A stretch of 64,000 nt of DNA. Source: Aestuariimicrobium sp. p3-SID1156. GTDB taxonomy: Bacteria; Actinomycetota; Actinomycetes; Propionibacteriales; Propionibacteriaceae. The stretch lies in assembly GCF_025144225.1 (NCBI RefSeq), contig NZ_JALXXB010000002.1, forward strand, positions 434,001-498,000, in the 5' to 3' direction. Each line of letters opens with the position of its first letter. The first letter of the stretch is position 1. Under the pieces are notes generated by a model. The model ran no database searches. It saw only the letters and a program-made list of their open reading frames with translations, and was not told where the DNA came from. Made by a program: the position numbers and the translations under genes. This document shows positions 62,103-64,000 of this stretch, in pieces.

Positions 62103-63224
62103 ATGGACAAGCCCTTGCGGGTGGTGCTGGCTGGTGGGGGCACGGCAGGGCACACCTCACCCCTCATTGCCACTGCGCAGGCCCTCCAACAGGCCACCGA
62201 CGTCTCTCTGAGCTGCATCGGGACTGCCCGCGGCCTGGAGACCACCGTCATTCCCGCCGCCGGGCTCGAACTCGACCTGGTCGACCCCGTCCCGATGCCG
62301 CGTTCGCTCACCCCGCAACTCGCCCTGGTGCCCGCCCGTCTGGTCGGAGCTGTCCGCCAGGCTCGGGCGATCCTGCACAAGCGGGGGGCCGACGTCATGG
62401 TCGGCTTCGGAGGCTACGTCTCGATGCCCGCCTACCTGGCCGCGCGCAGCCTGCGCATCCCCATCGTGATCCACGAGCAGAACGCGGTGCCCGGGTTGGC
62501 CAACAAGGTTGCCGCTCGCTTCGCCGCCGTCACCGCGACCTCCTTCCCCCAGACCCCCCTGCCCGGTGCCCGGTTCATCGGCCTGCCGGTGCGCACCGAG
62601 ATCGCGACCCTGGCCACCCAGGGACGCCCGACTCGCGCCGAGGCACGAGAGTCTCTCGGGCTCGACCCCGAGCGTCCCGCCCTGCTGGTGAGCGGCGGCT
62701 CGCAGGGTGCCCGCTCGATCAACACCGCCACCGTCGCCGCGCGCGACGAGCTGCTCGCCCAGGGGTTCCAGGTCCTGCACGTCTGGGGGAAGAAGAACTT
62801 CAAGCCCGACGAGCATCGCGCCATGACCGACGAGGCCACCGGCGGACGCTACGTCCCCCTCGCCTATGTCGAGGGCATGCAGGAGGCCTATGCCGCCGCC
62901 GACCTGATGCTGGGACGCTCCGGGGCCGGGACCGTGGTCGAGACCGCCGTCGTCGGCCTGCCGGGTGTCTTCGTGCCGCTCCCGCACGGCAACGGTGAGC
63001 AGGCCCGCAATGCCGATCCCCTGGTTGCTGCCGGGGCAGCAGTCCTGGTGCCCGATGCCGACCTGGACGCCTCTCGACTGGTCTCCGAGGTCAGCCCCCT
63101 GCTCTCCGATCACACGAGGCTGGAGGCCATGGCCCGGGCAGGTCGTGACCTGATGCCCGCCGATGCTGCCGCCACGCTCGCCGGTCTGGTGATCGGCTCC
63201 GCACGCCCCGAGAGGTCCGCATGA
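62103..63224 (+). CDS. murG: UDP-GlcNAc:lipid I N-acetylglucosaminyltransferase
   Basis: Converts lipid I to lipid II at the membrane's inner face. 373 residues, GT-B fold: VLAGGGTAGHTSPLIATA, VGFGGYVSMPAYLAA, HEQNAVPGLANK, VSGGSQGARSIN and LGRSGAGTVVE. ATG at 62103 follows GGGAG. The 102-base gap after ftsW, the largest in this part of the cluster after mraZ-rsmH, contains TAGGTT (62049-62054), which could be a weak internal promoter. Confidence 0.96.
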   Translation: MDKPLRVVLAGGGTAGHTSPLIATAQALQQATDVSLSCIGTARGLETTVIPAAGLELDLVDPVPMPRSLTPQLALVPARLVGAVRQARAILHKRGADVMVGFGGYVSMPAYLAARSLRIPIVIHEQNAVPGLANKVAARFAAVTATSFPQTPLPGARFIGLPVRTEIATLATQGRPTRAEARESLGLDPERPALLVSGGSQGARSINTATVAARDELLAQGFQVLHVWGKKNFKPDEHRAMTDEATGGRYVPLAYVEGMQEAYAAADLMLGRSGAGTVVETAVVGLPGVFVPLPHGNGEQARNADPLVAAGAAVLVPDADLDASRLVSEVSPLLSDHTRLEAMARAGRDLMPADAAATLAGLVIGSARPERSA

Positions 63225-64000
63225 GCCTGCGCACCCCAGTTGACGTCCCGGCCGCGCTCGAACTCGGGCGCGTCCACTTCATCGCCATCGGTGGCGCCGG
63301 CATGAGCGGAATCGCCCGGCTCTTCCACGAGCTGGGCGTCCCGGTCAGCGGTTCTGACCAGGTCGACTCAGCCACCCTGCACGAACTGGCGGACCAGGGC
63401 ATCACCACCTTCGTCGGACACTCCGCCGCCCAGCTCGGCGAGGCGGACACCGTCGTGGTCTCCTCAGCGATCCGGGAGAGCAACCCCGAACTCGTGGAGG
63501 CCCGCCGCCGCGGCCTGCGTGTCCTGCACCGTTCCGCCGCCCTGGCCGCCCTGATGCGGGGACGCGTCGGTATCTCCATCGCCGGCACCCACGGCAAGAC
63601 CACCACCACCGGTATGTGCGCAGTCATGCTCACCGCGGCCGGGGCAGACCCCAGCTATGTCATCGGATCCCCACTCGCATCCAGCGGGACCAGCGCACAC
63701 CTCGGCACCGGCCAGGCCTTCGTCGTGGAGGCCGATGAGTCCGACGGCTCCTTCCTGCAGTACCCCACCACGGTCGCAGTCGTGACCAATGTCGAGGCAG
63801 ACCACCTGGACAACTGGGCCACCCCGGAGGCCTACCTGCAGGGCTTCGAGAAGTTCGCCTCCCAGCACGGGGTGCGCGCGCTGGTGGCCGGCGTCGATGA
63901 CGCGGGTGCCGCCGAACTCGCCCGCCGCATGCGCGACAACGGGCTCGAGGTGATCACCTACGGCACCGGGTCCGACTGCGACGTCCTGCTCGGCAACCTC
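63221..64000 (+). CDS. murC: UDP-MurNAc:L-alanine ligase (3' end outside window)
   Basis: First 260 codons of MurC, which adds L-Ala to UDP-MurNAc. It starts MSLRTPVDVPAALELG; IAIGGAGMSGIARLFHELG (UDP-MurNAc site), SSAIRESNPE and P-loop IAGTHGKTTTTGM are complete, then VEADESDGSFL and NVEADHLDNW. ATG at 63221 overlaps the murG stop (ATGA). The frame is open to the window edge. Confidence 0.96.
   Translation, partial: MSLRTPVDVPAALELGRVHFIAIGGAGMSGIARLFHELGVPVSGSDQVDSATLHELADQGITTFVGHSAAQLGEADTVVVSSAIRESNPELVEARRRGLRVLHRSAALAALMRGRVGISIAGTHGKTTTTGMCAVMLTAAGADPSYVIGSPLASSGTSAHLGTGQAFVVEADESDGSFLQYPTTVAVVTNVEADHLDNWATPEAYLQGFEKFASQHGVRALVAGVDDAGAAELARRMRDNGLEVITYGTGSDCDVLLGNL

Overview
The window is a high-GC chromosomal segment of an actinomycete. 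The best guess is Propionibacteriales (Propionibacteriaceae-like), an inference from gene content and order with no 16S or other marker present. Supporting signs are the qcrCAB/ctaCDEF oxidase genes of the bcc-aa3 type, GuaB1, DUF3040, a PknL/IdsA-type neighbourhood, a dnaE2-containing SOS operon and many leaderless starts. From memory, the order resembles the Mycobacterium tuberculosis stretch from mraZ/murC up to ctaC (about Rv2150-Rv2200). I see no rRNA, tRNA, CRISPR array, insertion sequence, prophage or attachment site, and no compositional island: this is core chromosome.

Layout. 1-13.1 kb: aerobic respiration. ctaC-ctaD-ctaF, then ctaE-qcrC-qcrA-qcrB, encode the cytochrome aa3 oxidase and the cytochrome bcc complex; ctaG faces the other way, leading a ctaG-pseudoreceiver-trpD operon. 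Between them lie guaB1 (purine salvage), ppk2 and an alkyltransferase-like protein. 13.1-18.3 kb: an orphan prepilin peptidase, a DUF5324-like membrane protein, a cyclophilin, a stand-alone RAM-domain protein and a DEDDh/GIY-YIG nuclease. 18.3-26.4 kb: an NlpC/P60 cell-wall hydrolase, ROK glucokinase, two PlsC-like acyltransferases fused by overlapping codons to a MacS-type histidine kinase and LuxR-type regulator, class II DAHP synthase and a metallo-hydrolase. 26.4-38.9 kb: tag, a PASTA Ser/Thr kinase, a ThiE-like protein, a polyprenyl diphosphate synthase, a DUF1707 protein, HelD, two FAD enzymes, DUF4126 and DUF2891.

38.9-45.2 kb is the most notable part: an SOS mutagenesis operon (DUF6504, SAV_6107-type HEPN protein, dnaE2, dinB) behind a perfect actinobacterial LexA box, with a long structured leader that may encode a short peptide and a consensus DnaA box just upstream. 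45.1-50.2 kb: a MoxR-DUF58-transglutaminase operon followed by DUF3040. 50.6 kb to the end: the division/cell-wall (dcw) cluster mraZ-rsmH-ftsL-ftsI-murE-murF-mraY-murD-ftsW-murG-murC, with murC cut by the window edge. Four direct repeats with 10-bp period just before mraZ look like the MraZ operator.

A recurring theme is leaderless expression: at 15 transcription-unit starts a TANNNT-like -10 element ends 6-7 bases before the ATG/GTG, leaving no room for a Shine-Dalgarno sequence. This pattern also decided several start codons below. Within operons, genes are mostly joined by 1-4 base stop/start overlaps (ATGA, GTGA, TGATG).
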